A DNA stretch of 64,000 nt from an uncultured Lachnospiraceae bacterium (GTDB taxonomy: Bacteria > Bacillota > Clostridia > Lachnospirales > Lachnospiraceae): positions 61,500-125,499 of the forward strand of contig CAMQTN010000001.1 of assembly GCA_947037115.1 (NCBI GenBank), given 5' to 3'. Made by a program: the position numbers and the translations under genes. How positions within the stretch are numbered: the first letter of the stretch is position 1; the number at the start of each line of letters is the position of its first letter. Shown piece after piece: positions 26,931-36,003 of the stretch. The notes under the pieces are model-generated. The model searched no databases, had not been told where the DNA came from, and saw only the letters and a list, made by a program, of their open reading frames with translations.

Positions 26931-26978
26931 CGAGGCGAAGCATGTAGAAATTATAGCAAATATAAGGAGAATAGAATC

Positions 26979-27725
26979 ATGGCAAGAAAAAGAATTATCG
27001 CCGGCAACTGGAAGATGAACATGACTCCCAGTGAGGCTGTAGCGCTCTGCGCGACATTGAAGGATCTGGTTGTGAACGATGCGGTTGACGTTGTTTACTG
27101 TGTACCTGCTATTGACATTGTGCCTGTGGCTGAGGCTGTGAAGGGCACCAACGTGCATGTGGGCGCTGAGAATTTCTACATTGAGGATAAGGGCGCGTAC
27201 ACGGGCGAAATTTCCGCTCCCATGTTGAAGGATGCGGGCGTGGAGTATGTGATCATCGGGCACTCTGAGAGGAGAGAGTATTTTAAGGAGGACGACGCTT
27301 TCCTGAACAAGAAAGTGCTTAAGGCACTGGAGGCCGGTCTTGTGCCGATTCTTTGCTGCGGCGAGTCCCTGGAGCAGAGAGAGATGAACGTGACCATGGA
27401 TTGGATCAGATTGCAGATCAAGTCCGACCTGGCAGGCGTGACCGCTGATCAGGTGAAGGGTATGGTTATCGCATACGAGCCCATCTGGGCGATCGGAACC
27501 GGCAAGACAGCTACTTCCGATCAGGCGCAGGAAGTATGTAAGGGTATCCGTGACTGCATCGCTGAGATGTATGACGCAGCTACCGCAGAAGCAGTCCGCA
27601 TTCAGTACGGCGGTTCCATGAACGCTTCCAATGCGGCTGAATTGCTGTCCAAGCCTGATATTGACGGTGGTCTGATCGGCGGTGCGTCGCTTAAGCCTGA
27701 CTTTGGACAGATCGTGAACGCGTAA
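26979..27725 (+). CDS. tpiA: Triosephosphate isomerase
   Basis: Interconverts dihydroxyacetone phosphate and glyceraldehyde 3-phosphate. Starting at ATG 26979 ([14 protein letters not shown]) after TAAGGAGAATAGAATC gives 248 residues; the ORF-track start adds 39 spurious residues from the hairpin region. Catalytic residues are N and K in GNWKMN, His in IIGHSERR, Glu in [13 protein letters not shown], and the phosphate loop [16 protein letters not shown] followed by [11 protein letters not shown]. Third gene of the glycolytic block, ending at a strong terminator. Confidence 0.98.
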   Translation: MARKRIIAGNWKMNMTPSEAVALCATLKDLVVNDAVDVVYCVPAIDIVPVAEAVKGTNVHVGAENFYIEDKGAYTGEISAPMLKDAGVEYVIIGHSERREYFKEDDAFLNKKVLKALEAGLVPILCCGESLEQREMNVTMDWIRLQIKSDLAGVTADQVKGMVIAYEPIWAIGTGKTATSDQAQEVCKGIRDCIAEMYDAATAEAVRIQYGGSMNASNAAELLSKPDIDGGLIGGASLKPDFGQIVNA

Positions 27726-27762
27726 GCGGCATCTTTTTTAAAGGTGAAATAAAAATAGAGAG

Positions 27763-27809
27763 AACTCACTTCGATTTTTGCAGGGCATAGAATCGAAGTG
27801 AGTTTTTTT
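27763..27809 (+). terminator. Terminator of tpiA
   Basis: AACTCACTTCGAT pairs over 13 bp with ATCGAAGTGAGTT, followed by a T-tract (TTTTTTT). It covers the GTG at 27798 that the ORF track uses as the start of the next gene. Confidence 0.95.
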
Positions 27810-27839
27810 GAAAAGGGAATTGAAGAGGAGAGAAATTGT

Positions 27840-29447
27840 ATGGGCAGGATGATGGAGACTGAGGAGGAGGAAACAATTTCAAGATTCGGGTTGCAGAATG
27901 AGGACGGGATTGTCCTGAAAAGAAGTTTGCTTTACACGTTTTTGCTGGGCTTTTTTGCCCATGGTTTTCTGCTTGTGAATATCAGCGTTTCCCATGATGC
28001 TGTGTTTGACTTTTATGATGCTCTTTCGGCGCACCAGCATCAGATTGGGCTGGGAAGAATACTGGAACCTTTGTACAGGGAGGTGACGGCCTCCGGACTT
28101 TTAATGCCGTGGAGCCTTGGAATTGTCGCTTTTTTCTGGTTGGGACTTGCCGTTTTTTTAGTCTGCAAGCTGTTTGACTTGTTTGACAGGACGGAAGTTT
28201 TGCTGACTGCGGGAATCATGACGGTGAACATTTCGGTGACTGCCATAGGAGCTGCCTATACGCCCTGGCTTGCGGCCGATATGTTTGCGCTTCTGCTTGC
28301 GACGGCGGGCGTGTATTTTTGGAATCTCTATTTGAAAGAGCATCGGATCAGGAACCTGGCATTTGGTATGATGGCGGTTGTTATGTCCCTGTCCATCTAT
28401 CAGTGCTATCTGGCTGTGACGGTTGTGCTGATGATTCTGCTTTCCATGCAGAACCTGATCAAAAAGGACGGCGCCATGAGGGTGTTTCAGGATGGCTGTG
28501 CGGGCATCGGAATGATAGCGGCGGGCGGAATTGTCTATTATTTTCTGATGAAGTTTGTCTGTATTCTGGCAGGCACTCCCCTTGCGGAGGGCGAGTATGA
28601 CAGTGTGACAAATCTGTGGGATAATCAGGAATCGATTGCGCATAGGCTGGTATCCTGTCTGAAGGAGGAAGCGACACATTTCTTTGCAAAGGATGAAAAT
28701 ATTTATCCGTATCAGGCGGTATGGATCGTCAATCTGCTGCTTGCCTGTCTGTGTGTCTTCCTTGTTGTGCGCCTGGTGAGACTGGAAAGAGACGAATTTC
28801 AAAAGGGAGAATGGCTTCTGCTTCTGTTACTGGCGGCTGTTTTGCCTTTTGCGGCCTACATGATGCGACTGTTAAATCCCCATGTCCATGATTTGATGAC
28901 GTATGCTGTCTGGCTGCTGTATCTGGTGCCGATTCTTTTGTGGAAGTGGAATTTCTTAAGGGGCGGGGGCAGAATGATTCGACAGCAATCGACGGCATTT
29001 GGCAGAAGAATTTACGGTGCGGTTACAGTTTTACTTTCAATGATCCTCTTCTTTTATATACAGACGGATAATGCGGTGTATGTGAAGAAGGAGGTGGAGA
29101 GCAGGGCAACTTTATCCCTGATGACGGAGGTTATGGCTGAGATCGACCGGACGGAAGGCTACGTGCCGGGAGAAACAGAAGTTACCTTTGTGGGGGATAT
29201 CGCAGAGGTACTGGAGGAGATTCCGGGGACAGACCGGGTAAAAGGCGTTTCCGGATGTAACAAGTCTACTGCGATTACCTATAAGGAGACCTATCAGGCA
29301 TACTTTGACCATGTGATGCTGCGGGATGTGGAGGTCGTTTTCGACAATGTGACAGAGGAAAAGCCGGAGGTTATACAGATGCCCTCTTATCCCCAGACGG
29401 GATATGTACAGATGGTAGATCAGGTTGTGGTAGTGAAATGGAATTAA
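27840..29447 (+). CDS. GtrII-like glucosyltransferase-family membrane protein
   Basis: Integral membrane protein of about 535 residues with 10-12 hydrophobic segments, resembling the GtrII family (bacteriophage and cell-surface glucosyltransferases that use a lipid-linked sugar). Family-like features are the N-terminal VSHDAVFDFYD, the long run YTPWLAADMFALLLATAGVYF and SIYQCYLAVTVVLMILLSM. A soluble C-terminal domain of about 130 residues follows the last helix. I start at ATG 27840 with GAAGAGGAGAGAAATTGT upstream; the ORF-track GTG lies inside the tpiA terminator. Acceptor unknown; the adjacent c-di-GMP genes are a separate unit. Confidence 0.75.
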   Translation: MGRMMETEEEETISRFGLQNEDGIVLKRSLLYTFLLGFFAHGFLLVNISVSHDAVFDFYDALSAHQHQIGLGRILEPLYREVTASGLLMPWSLGIVAFFWLGLAVFLVCKLFDLFDRTEVLLTAGIMTVNISVTAIGAAYTPWLAADMFALLLATAGVYFWNLYLKEHRIRNLAFGMMAVVMSLSIYQCYLAVTVVLMILLSMQNLIKKDGAMRVFQDGCAGIGMIAAGGIVYYFLMKFVCILAGTPLAEGEYDSVTNLWDNQESIAHRLVSCLKEEATHFFAKDENIYPYQAVWIVNLLLACLCVFLVVRLVRLERDEFQKGEWLLLLLLAAVLPFAAYMMRLLNPHVHDLMTYAVWLLYLVPILLWKWNFLRGGGRMIRQQSTAFGRRIYGAVTVLLSMILFFYIQTDNAVYVKKEVESRATLSLMTEVMAEIDRTEGYVPGETEVTFVGDIAEVLEEIPGTDRVKGVSGCNKSTAITYKETYQAYFDHVMLRDVEVVFDNVTEEKPEVIQMPSYPQTGYVQMVDQVVVVKWN

Positions 29448-29460
29448 AAGCAAAACTAAC

Positions 29461-29489
29461 TTCACAAGCGTGTTTTTATTTGTTAGAAT
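29461..29489 (+). promoter_or_regulatory. Promoter of the redox-GGDEF-EAL gene
   Basis: TTCACA (29461-29466), 17-base spacer, TAGAAT (29484-29489). Transcription would start around 29496, on top of the ORF-track ATG, supporting the start at 29538. Confidence 0.65.
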
Positions 29490-29537
29490 AGGACTATGGG
29501 GAAAAGCTTTCGGAATGAAAGCAGGATGGGTTACAAT

Positions 29538-31289
29538 ATGACACACAAAGAGAAGGCGGAACAACTTTTACATCAGAAATATCACTGCTCACAGGCGCTG
29601 TTCGGCGCGTTTGCATCTGATTTTGAGATGGATTTAAAGACGGCGTTTAAGATCAGCACCTGTTTTGGAGGCGGTATGCGTCAGGGCGGGGTATGCGGAT
29701 GTATTACGGCTTCCCTGCTTGTTCTTGGCATGGCGCTTGGCTTTTACGATTCCCAGGACACGGAACGGGAGGTCTATGGAAACAAAAAGACGGATGAGTT
29801 TATCAAGCGCTTCACGGAAGCGATGGACGGTGTGACACTGTGCAGGGATATTCTTGGCAAAGATATTTCCAAGCCGGAGGAGATGGCCATTATCCGAAAG
29901 GAAGGATTGATTTTGCAAAAGTGTCCCAGAGCGATTAATATCAGCATTGAGATTCTGGAAGATATGCTGGCGGAGTACTTGAAAGATGTGGCGCAGAGTA
30001 ATATTGACATGGAGGATATTCCGCGAAACGACGAGATGCAGGTAGTATTGAAAGAGATGGGGCTGATTCGCCGTTTCAGGAGAAATGTGAATAACCTGAT
30101 ACTTGACTCAGAGAAAAAGATCGGTTTTATTCAGTTTGATATCCGTAAGTTTAAGATCATCAATGATTTGTACGGAGAAAAATTCGGCGATGAGGTGCTT
30201 GATTTTGTTCTGAAACAGCTTCAGGAAATCTGTAACAGAAGACAGTTTTATGTAAACCTCCGGGGCGATGTGTTTATGGTAGTGACAGAGTATGAAGAGG
30301 AAGAGGAACTGGAGGCGTTTATATGGAAGCTGAACAGCAGAATTGATAATTTTAAGAGAGTGAAGCTGCAAATATCCTACGGGGTGTATACGGTCGAAGA
30401 CAGAGGGATGGAACTGAGGCAGATGGAAGACCGCGCCGGGATGGCAAGAAAGACGGCTAAAAACAGTGTGATCGGCAACATTGTATTCTATCAGGAGCAG
30501 TTTAAGGATTCTCTCTATAACAGACGGTTTATTGAAAGTAATATGGTGGCGGCCATTCTGGAACGACAGTATCTGATGTACCTGCAGCCGAAATACAGCA
30601 TCGAGAAAAACGAGATCATAGGCGCAGAGGCGCTTGTCAGATGGCGGCATCCGGAGCGGGGCATGATTTATCCGGATCAGTTCATTCCCGTTATTGAGGA
30701 AAACGGCTTTATCCGAAAAGTGGATTATTATATATGGGAGGAAGCCTGCCGGTTTATCAGACAGTGTATGGACGAGGGCCTGCCGGAATGCCCGATTTCA
30801 GTGAATGTCTCAAGGACCCATCTACAGGATGACGAAGTAATCCGCACGTTGGAAGACATGATTGAGAAAATCGGAATTCCAAAACATCTTCTGGAACTGG
30901 AGATTACGGAGACGGTGGACAATAAGCAGGTGAGCAGGAAGGCACTGCAACTGAAGGAAGAGGGATATAAACTGCTGATGGATGATTTCGGAAGCGGTTA
31001 TTCTTCCCTGAACATTCTATTGGAGACGCCCTTTGACCTGATCAAATTGGACAAAAAGTTCATGGAAAACATGATACTGTCCGACAAAGGCAGACTGATT
31101 TTGGAGCAGGTGACTGCTATGGCGAATAAGCTGGGGCTGGAACTTCTGGCGGAAGGTGTTGAGACGAAGGAACAGGTGGAGCTTCTGCGGAGTATTGGCT
31201 GCGACCAGGTGCAGGGATATTATTATGCGAAGCCCATGCCGAAGGAAGTTTTCTTTAAATTATTGCAGAAGCAGAATAAAAAAGCATAG
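29538..31289 (+). CDS. C_GCAxxG_C_C redox-type domain fused to degenerate GGDEF and EAL phosphodiesterase
   Basis: About 583 residues from ATG 29538, preceded by AGGATGGG. Domain 1 (residues 1-125) matches the cysteine-rich C_GCAxxG_C_C family: HCSQALFGAF, CFGGGMRQGGVCGC, then CRDIL and a last Cys in QKCPRAI. Domain 2 (about 180-315) is GGDEF-like but has RGDVF instead of GGDEF, so it should not make c-di-GMP. Domain 3 (about 330-575) is an EAL domain with intact EALVRW, ELEITET, DDFGSGYSSL, KLDKKF and AEGVET, so it should cleave c-di-GMP. No membrane segment. The Cys domain may sense redox state or metal. The next gene, another degenerate GGDEF protein, is 18 bases away. Confidence 0.85.
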   Translation: MTHKEKAEQLLHQKYHCSQALFGAFASDFEMDLKTAFKISTCFGGGMRQGGVCGCITASLLVLGMALGFYDSQDTEREVYGNKKTDEFIKRFTEAMDGVTLCRDILGKDISKPEEMAIIRKEGLILQKCPRAINISIEILEDMLAEYLKDVAQSNIDMEDIPRNDEMQVVLKEMGLIRRFRRNVNNLILDSEKKIGFIQFDIRKFKIINDLYGEKFGDEVLDFVLKQLQEICNRRQFYVNLRGDVFMVVTEYEEEEELEAFIWKLNSRIDNFKRVKLQISYGVYTVEDRGMELRQMEDRAGMARKTAKNSVIGNIVFYQEQFKDSLYNRRFIESNMVAAILERQYLMYLQPKYSIEKNEIIGAEALVRWRHPERGMIYPDQFIPVIEENGFIRKVDYYIWEEACRFIRQCMDEGLPECPISVNVSRTHLQDDEVIRTLEDMIEKIGIPKHLLELEITETVDNKQVSRKALQLKEEGYKLLMDDFGSGYSSLNILLETPFDLIKLDKKFMENMILSDKGRLILEQVTAMANKLGLELLAEGVETKEQVELLRSIGCDQVQGYYYAKPMPKEVFFKLLQKQNKKA

Positions 31290-31307
31290 ACAGGAGAATG
31301 CGGGGAT

Positions 31308-32240
31308 ATGGATTATAAGGCAATTCCGTTTGAACAGAGAATCAAGGATAACATTAGGAACTATGAGATGAATAACCTGTATGCGCTCGATACGCTGGCT
31401 GAATACTGTAAAGCGTTGTGCTCGGTGACGGATGCGACAGTTTTACTCACGGAGCGGCACGGGGAAAAAATTATATCGGTCGGCGGATTTGCCGGTTTTA
31501 AGCCGGATGTGGTAGGTGACCCCGGGCGCAAGGTCAGGGTTTACGGCAGGACCATAGCACATCTGTATGCGGATACGCAGAAAGTTTCTCCCGAAAAAAG
31601 AGAAGCGGTGGAGCGGATGCTGGACGGTTTTGCCAATATGCTTTCCCGTTGGGGAGAGGAGACTTATCTTCACACGGAGACTGCGATTTATGTGGATGAA
31701 CTGGAACAGAAGCTGAACGTACAGCATGTGCAGACCGCGAAAGGAGAGCAGGAGGATGCGCTCACCGGCGTGTATCACCGGCGGTATTTTGAGGAGCGCA
31801 TGAAAGTGATAGACAGGGCAGAAGTGGCGCCGGTAGCTGTCATTAACGTGAATATCAACGACTGGAAGTTTGTAAATGACCATTTTGGGGATGAGGAGAG
31901 CGACCGGCTGATTAAGACAGTTGCCGGGATTTTGAAGCAGGAGAAGAAACCCGACTATATCATTGGCCGTGTTGACGGGGATGTTTTTATTGTACTTATT
32001 CCCATGGCACAGGACGGGGAGGCCGAAAGTTACTGCGACCGTGTCCGGCAGGCGTGTCTTTCCTTTGAGGATAAGATTCTGGCGCCTTCGGTGGCCTGCG
32101 GTGTCGTCTACAAGACGAATGTGGAGGAGAAGATAGAGGATAAGCTCGACGATGCGGAGTATGAGATGTTCAATAATAAGTTCGAAGTGAAGAACGCACC
32201 GGGATACAGAGAGCGGCTGGAACATGGTCTTCACTCCTAA
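31308..32240 (+). CDS. Degenerate GGDEF-domain protein
   Basis: A 310-residue cytoplasmic protein. The N-terminal 130 residues form an alpha/beta sensor-like region (ATVLLTERHGEKIISVGGF; possibly GAF- or PocR-like), followed by a short helix and a GGDEF-fold domain starting DALTGVYHRRYFEERM. The catalytic motif is DGDVF in place of GGDEF, and the substrate-loop pattern INVNINDWKFVNDHFGDE keeps the usual Asp/Asn positions. Synthase activity is unlikely; it may bind GTP or c-di-GMP as a receptor. It is co-transcribed with the EAL fusion gene 18 bases upstream, whose GGDEF has the similar RGDVF. Confidence 0.8.
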   Translation: MDYKAIPFEQRIKDNIRNYEMNNLYALDTLAEYCKALCSVTDATVLLTERHGEKIISVGGFAGFKPDVVGDPGRKVRVYGRTIAHLYADTQKVSPEKREAVERMLDGFANMLSRWGEETYLHTETAIYVDELEQKLNVQHVQTAKGEQEDALTGVYHRRYFEERMKVIDRAEVAPVAVINVNINDWKFVNDHFGDEESDRLIKTVAGILKQEKKPDYIIGRVDGDVFIVLIPMAQDGEAESYCDRVRQACLSFEDKILAPSVACGVVYKTNVEEKIEDKLDDAEYEMFNNKFEVKNAPGYRERLEHGLHS

Positions 32241-32353
32241 TTCTAAAATAAGTATTAAATCCCTTTTTCTGGCTAAAAACGAGATAGAGATAGAAAACGA
32301 GAGATAATAGAAGAAAATGAAAGAAAAATCTTCATATGTGGGAATAAAACCAT

Positions 32354-32420
32354 TTGCAAACGCCCGCATATGAAGATAATATATGTTCTAGCGTTAGCAC
32401 TCAAACAAGAGGAGTGCTAA
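32354..32420 (+). promoter_or_regulatory. groESL promoter and CIRCE operator
   Basis: TTGCAA (32354-32359), 17 bases, TAATAT (32377-32382). CIRCE TTAGCACTC-N9-GAGTGCTAA at 32394-32420 is perfect. HrcA repressor should bind here and release on heat stress. Confidence 0.95.
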
Positions 32421-32474
32421 CAAATTAAAAGAAAACACAAATGCATCACATAATTTAAGAAGGAGGCAATTATC

Positions 32475-32762
32475 ATGAAGTTAACACCACTTGGCGACAG
32501 AGTTGTATTAAAGCAGCTGGTAGCGGAGGAGACAACAAAATCCGGCATTGTTTTACCGGGACAGGGCAAGGAGAAACCGCAGCAGGCAGAAGTGATCGCA
32601 GTAGGCCCCGGCGGCGTTGTGGACGGGAAAGAAATTAAGATGGAAGTGAAAGTTGGCGATCAGGTCATCTTTTCCAAATATTCAGGCACAGAGGTGAAGC
32701 TTGAGGAGGATGAATACATTATCGTGAGACAAAGCGATATTCTGGCAGTTGTTACCGATTAA
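32475..32762 (+). CDS. groS: Co-chaperonin GroES
   Basis: The 95-residue lid of the GroEL folding chamber. [15 protein letters not shown] at the N-terminus, the mobile loop [53 protein letters not shown] at the end are standard GroES. Ribosome site AGAAGGAGGCAATTATC. First gene of the CIRCE-controlled groESL operon. Confidence 0.98.
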   Translation: MKLTPLGDRVVLKQLVAEETTKSGIVLPGQGKEKPQQAEVIAVGPGGVVDGKEIKMEVKVGDQVIFSKYSGTEVKLEEDEYIIVRQSDILAVVTD

Positions 32763-32796
32763 TCAGGAAATCAATATAAAAAGCAGGAGGACGTAA

Positions 32797-34422
<1,626 letters not shown>

Positions 34423-34540
34423 GGCGCAAAAGGAAAAACAAGCGGCGCGGAGCGACATTTGTTTTTCCAGCGCCGTGAACGAGCAAAGGGCCGTCGCAGA
34501 CGGACAGAAAGCGCGATAGCGCGTCTTTGCGAGTTTAATA
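34423..34540 (+). ncRNA. Structured intergenic RNA element, copy A (groESL 3' UTR)
   Basis: Starts on the base after the groL stop codon. Part 1 is a hairpin: GGCGC/GCGCC (34423-34427 with 34470-34474) around GGAAAAACAA (34432-34441) paired perfectly with TTGTTTTTCC (34459-34468), 17-base loop. Part 2 is a three-way junction closed by GCAAAG (34483-34488)/CTTTGC (34525-34530), holding CCGTC-GCA-GACGG and GCGC-GATA-GCGC hairpins, and ending GCGAGTTTA. A second copy with compensatory changes lies at 61891. It is transcribed with groESL and precedes the terminator. The assignment as a functional RNA is inferred from the conserved structure. Confidence 0.65.
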
Positions 34541-34549
34541 GTGTAAAGG

Positions 34550-34593
34550 AAAGGACGTATCCCCCAAGTATGCTTGAGGGGATACGTCCTTTT
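34550..34593 (+). terminator. Terminator of groESL
   Basis: AAAGGACGTATCCCC (34550-34564) pairs with GGGGATACGTCCTTT (34578-34592), with CAAG-TATG-CTTG extending the stem, then T-rich sequence. About 19 bp of pairing in all. Confidence 0.95.
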
Positions 34594-34697
34594 CGAGTGG
34601 ATGGTATGGCGAAGCCAAACGATAGCGAGAGGCTATGCCTCGAGCAATGCTGCGCCGAAATATTCAAGCGGCGCAGCCTCGAGTTGAGGCGGCGCCG
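34594..34697. repeat. GC-rich hairpin cluster between groESL and the convergent GNAT gene
   Basis: GCTGCGCCG (34649-34657) pairs with CGGCGCAGC (34669-34677), flanked by two GCCTCGAG copies (34637, 34676) whose CTCGAG is itself palindromic. No T-tract on either strand. It may end the minus-strand transcript. No gene. Confidence 0.55.
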
Positions 34698-35141
34698 TTA
34701 TTTTCTCATCTCCACAATATACTCTGTGGTGCCTTCTTCCAACGTCCTGGCACCTGTCAGCGCAAATCCGTGCTTTTCATAGAAACGTCTGGCATCTGTG
34801 TTTTTTTCCAATACCCACAGGGTCTTACAATTTTGCTGTTCTATGGCAAACTGGATCAGTTTTCCGCCGATGCCCTGATTTTCAAAAAAGGAATCCACAT
34901 ACAGTTCGTCAATTTTATCTCCCTCAATGTGCAGCATTCCCTTGACGAACACATCGTCATAAACCCAGATGTGTTCCAGTTTATCCGGGTTGTCCATATA
35001 TTCCTTTACCAGCGTATAGACCTGTATTTCCCCAAAAGATACTTTGTCGTTTTGGAAAATCCTTCGATAGTTCATACGTTTTGTAAACACAAGTATTTCC
35101 GCTATTCTGGAAGCATCGTCCACCGTGGCACGTCGTATCAT
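34698..35141 (-). CDS. GNAT-family N-acetyltransferase
   Basis: Acetyl-CoA-dependent acetyltransferase of about 147 residues. The GNAT fold is visible: IRRATVDDASRIAEIL at the N-terminus, GMLHIEGDKIDELYVDSFFENQGIGGKLIQFAIE containing the acetyl-CoA loop (Q-G-I-G-G-K), and LWVLEKNTDARRFYEKHGFALTG as the final helix and strand. I start at ATG 35141, which has GGGGAAGG upstream; the ATG at 35177 overlaps the previous stop codon (ATGA) but has no ribosome site. Acceptor substrate unknown. Confidence 0.85.
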   Translation of the reverse strand: MIRRATVDDASRIAEILVFTKRMNYRRIFQNDKVSFGEIQVYTLVKEYMDNPDKLEHIWVYDDVFVKGMLHIEGDKIDELYVDSFFENQGIGGKLIQFAIEQQNCKTLWVLEKNTDARRFYEKHGFALTGARTLEEGTTEYIVEMRK

Positions 35142-35173
35142 TTCTCTATACCTTCCCCGACAGGTAAATTTGT

Positions 35174-35632
35174 TCATTGGTTTCTTAAGCGGTTCAATTC
35201 AGCGCGAAGCTGTTCGATTTCCACAATGGCCTGCTCGTATCTGCGATCTTTTTCTGCAATGACTCGTTCGTAGTTTCTCAGATCCTGATAATATTCCTCG
35301 CGGTCGAGACACCTTTTGCGAATCATTTCATCAGCGCTCATGCGAAACATTGTCTTGGAGGCTTCGTTTAAATATTCGTTCTTCTCTGCGATCATTTTAA
35401 TTTCCTCCCATGTGGTGGCTTTAAAAAGCATCGCCCATTTATGAATATGATATTTTCTATCTTCCTCTGTAGCCAATTCTATACGAGATAAGTTTACCAC
35501 ATTCAAGGTAAGGCTGTCACTGTATTTTCGATAATTTTTTATGTTTATCAGTTTATAAGAGGCGTAAAATTCAGGACTTTCCGGAAACAGGGTGTAGTCT
35601 AGAAAACCGATATGTATGACGGGCTTTGCCAC
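35174..35632 (-). pseudogene. C-terminal remnant of an Rpn/PD-(D/E)XK nuclease-transposase family protein
   Basis: IHIGFLDYTLFPESPEFYASYKLINIKN, VVNLSRIELATEEDRKYHIHKWAMLFKATTWEEIKMIA and the C-terminal coiled coil match the second half of Rpn/PDDEXK_2 proteins. The nuclease half of about 130 residues, with the catalytic residues, is missing. A TGA stop lies two codons before the GTG that the track uses, and there is no ribosome site, so the gene lost its 5' end. Such genes are widespread relics of mobile elements in this group. It cannot act as a nuclease; a leftover coiled-coil protein is possible but unlikely. Confidence 0.75.
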
Positions 35633-35925
35633 TGGCGTTCAAGTAGCCGGTATCAGCGGGCGTTTTTTTCATAGACGTGATTTCCTTTCGTGTTGACTCC
35701 TGCGGCGCACATTTTGGTCATCAGAATGACGACTGCTGCCGTGGGAAAGATAAGAGGGTTATCCCCAAAGATATTTATTGAAAGAAGAAATGATATTTTA
35801 AATATGTATAACATAAATAACAGGGAAATACAACTCCTTTTGCAGAGGTTTTTCAGGGAAAAGGGATAGACGGAATTTTGATAAACAGGACGGACAACAG
35901 GATTTGTGACATCATTTTGTAAATT
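35633..35925. other. AT-rich stretch without a convincing gene
   Basis: Lies between the Rpn remnant and the relA promoter. A minus-strand ORF of 111 codons (35653-35988) has two hydrophobic stretches (SLLFMLYIFKISFLLSINIF and NPLIFPTAAVVILMTKMC), but its beginning runs through the relA promoter and it has no ribosome site that I can see. It may be the decayed end of a membrane protein. Nothing else is recognisable. Confidence 0.4.
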
Positions 35926-35928
35926 ATT

Positions 35929-35957
35929 TTGACTTACCGTGCAAATAATATTATAAT
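35929..35957 (+). promoter_or_regulatory. Promoter of relA
   Basis: TTGACT (35929-35934), 17-base spacer, TATAAT (35952-35957), followed by a leader of about 40 bases and the start at 36004. Confidence 0.85.
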
Positions 35958-36003
35958 AGCATAAAATGGCTATTATGTAATCCGACAAGGTTTTGGTGAG
36001 TAA

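Noticed and set aside
25728-27263. 511-codon minus-strand ORF across pgk and tpiA
   Set aside because: A shadow of highly biased codons on the other strand; no ribosome site or protein-like composition.
35653-35988. 111-codon minus-strand membrane-like ORF
   Set aside because: Overlaps the relA promoter and lacks a ribosome site; kept only as a note in the feature list.
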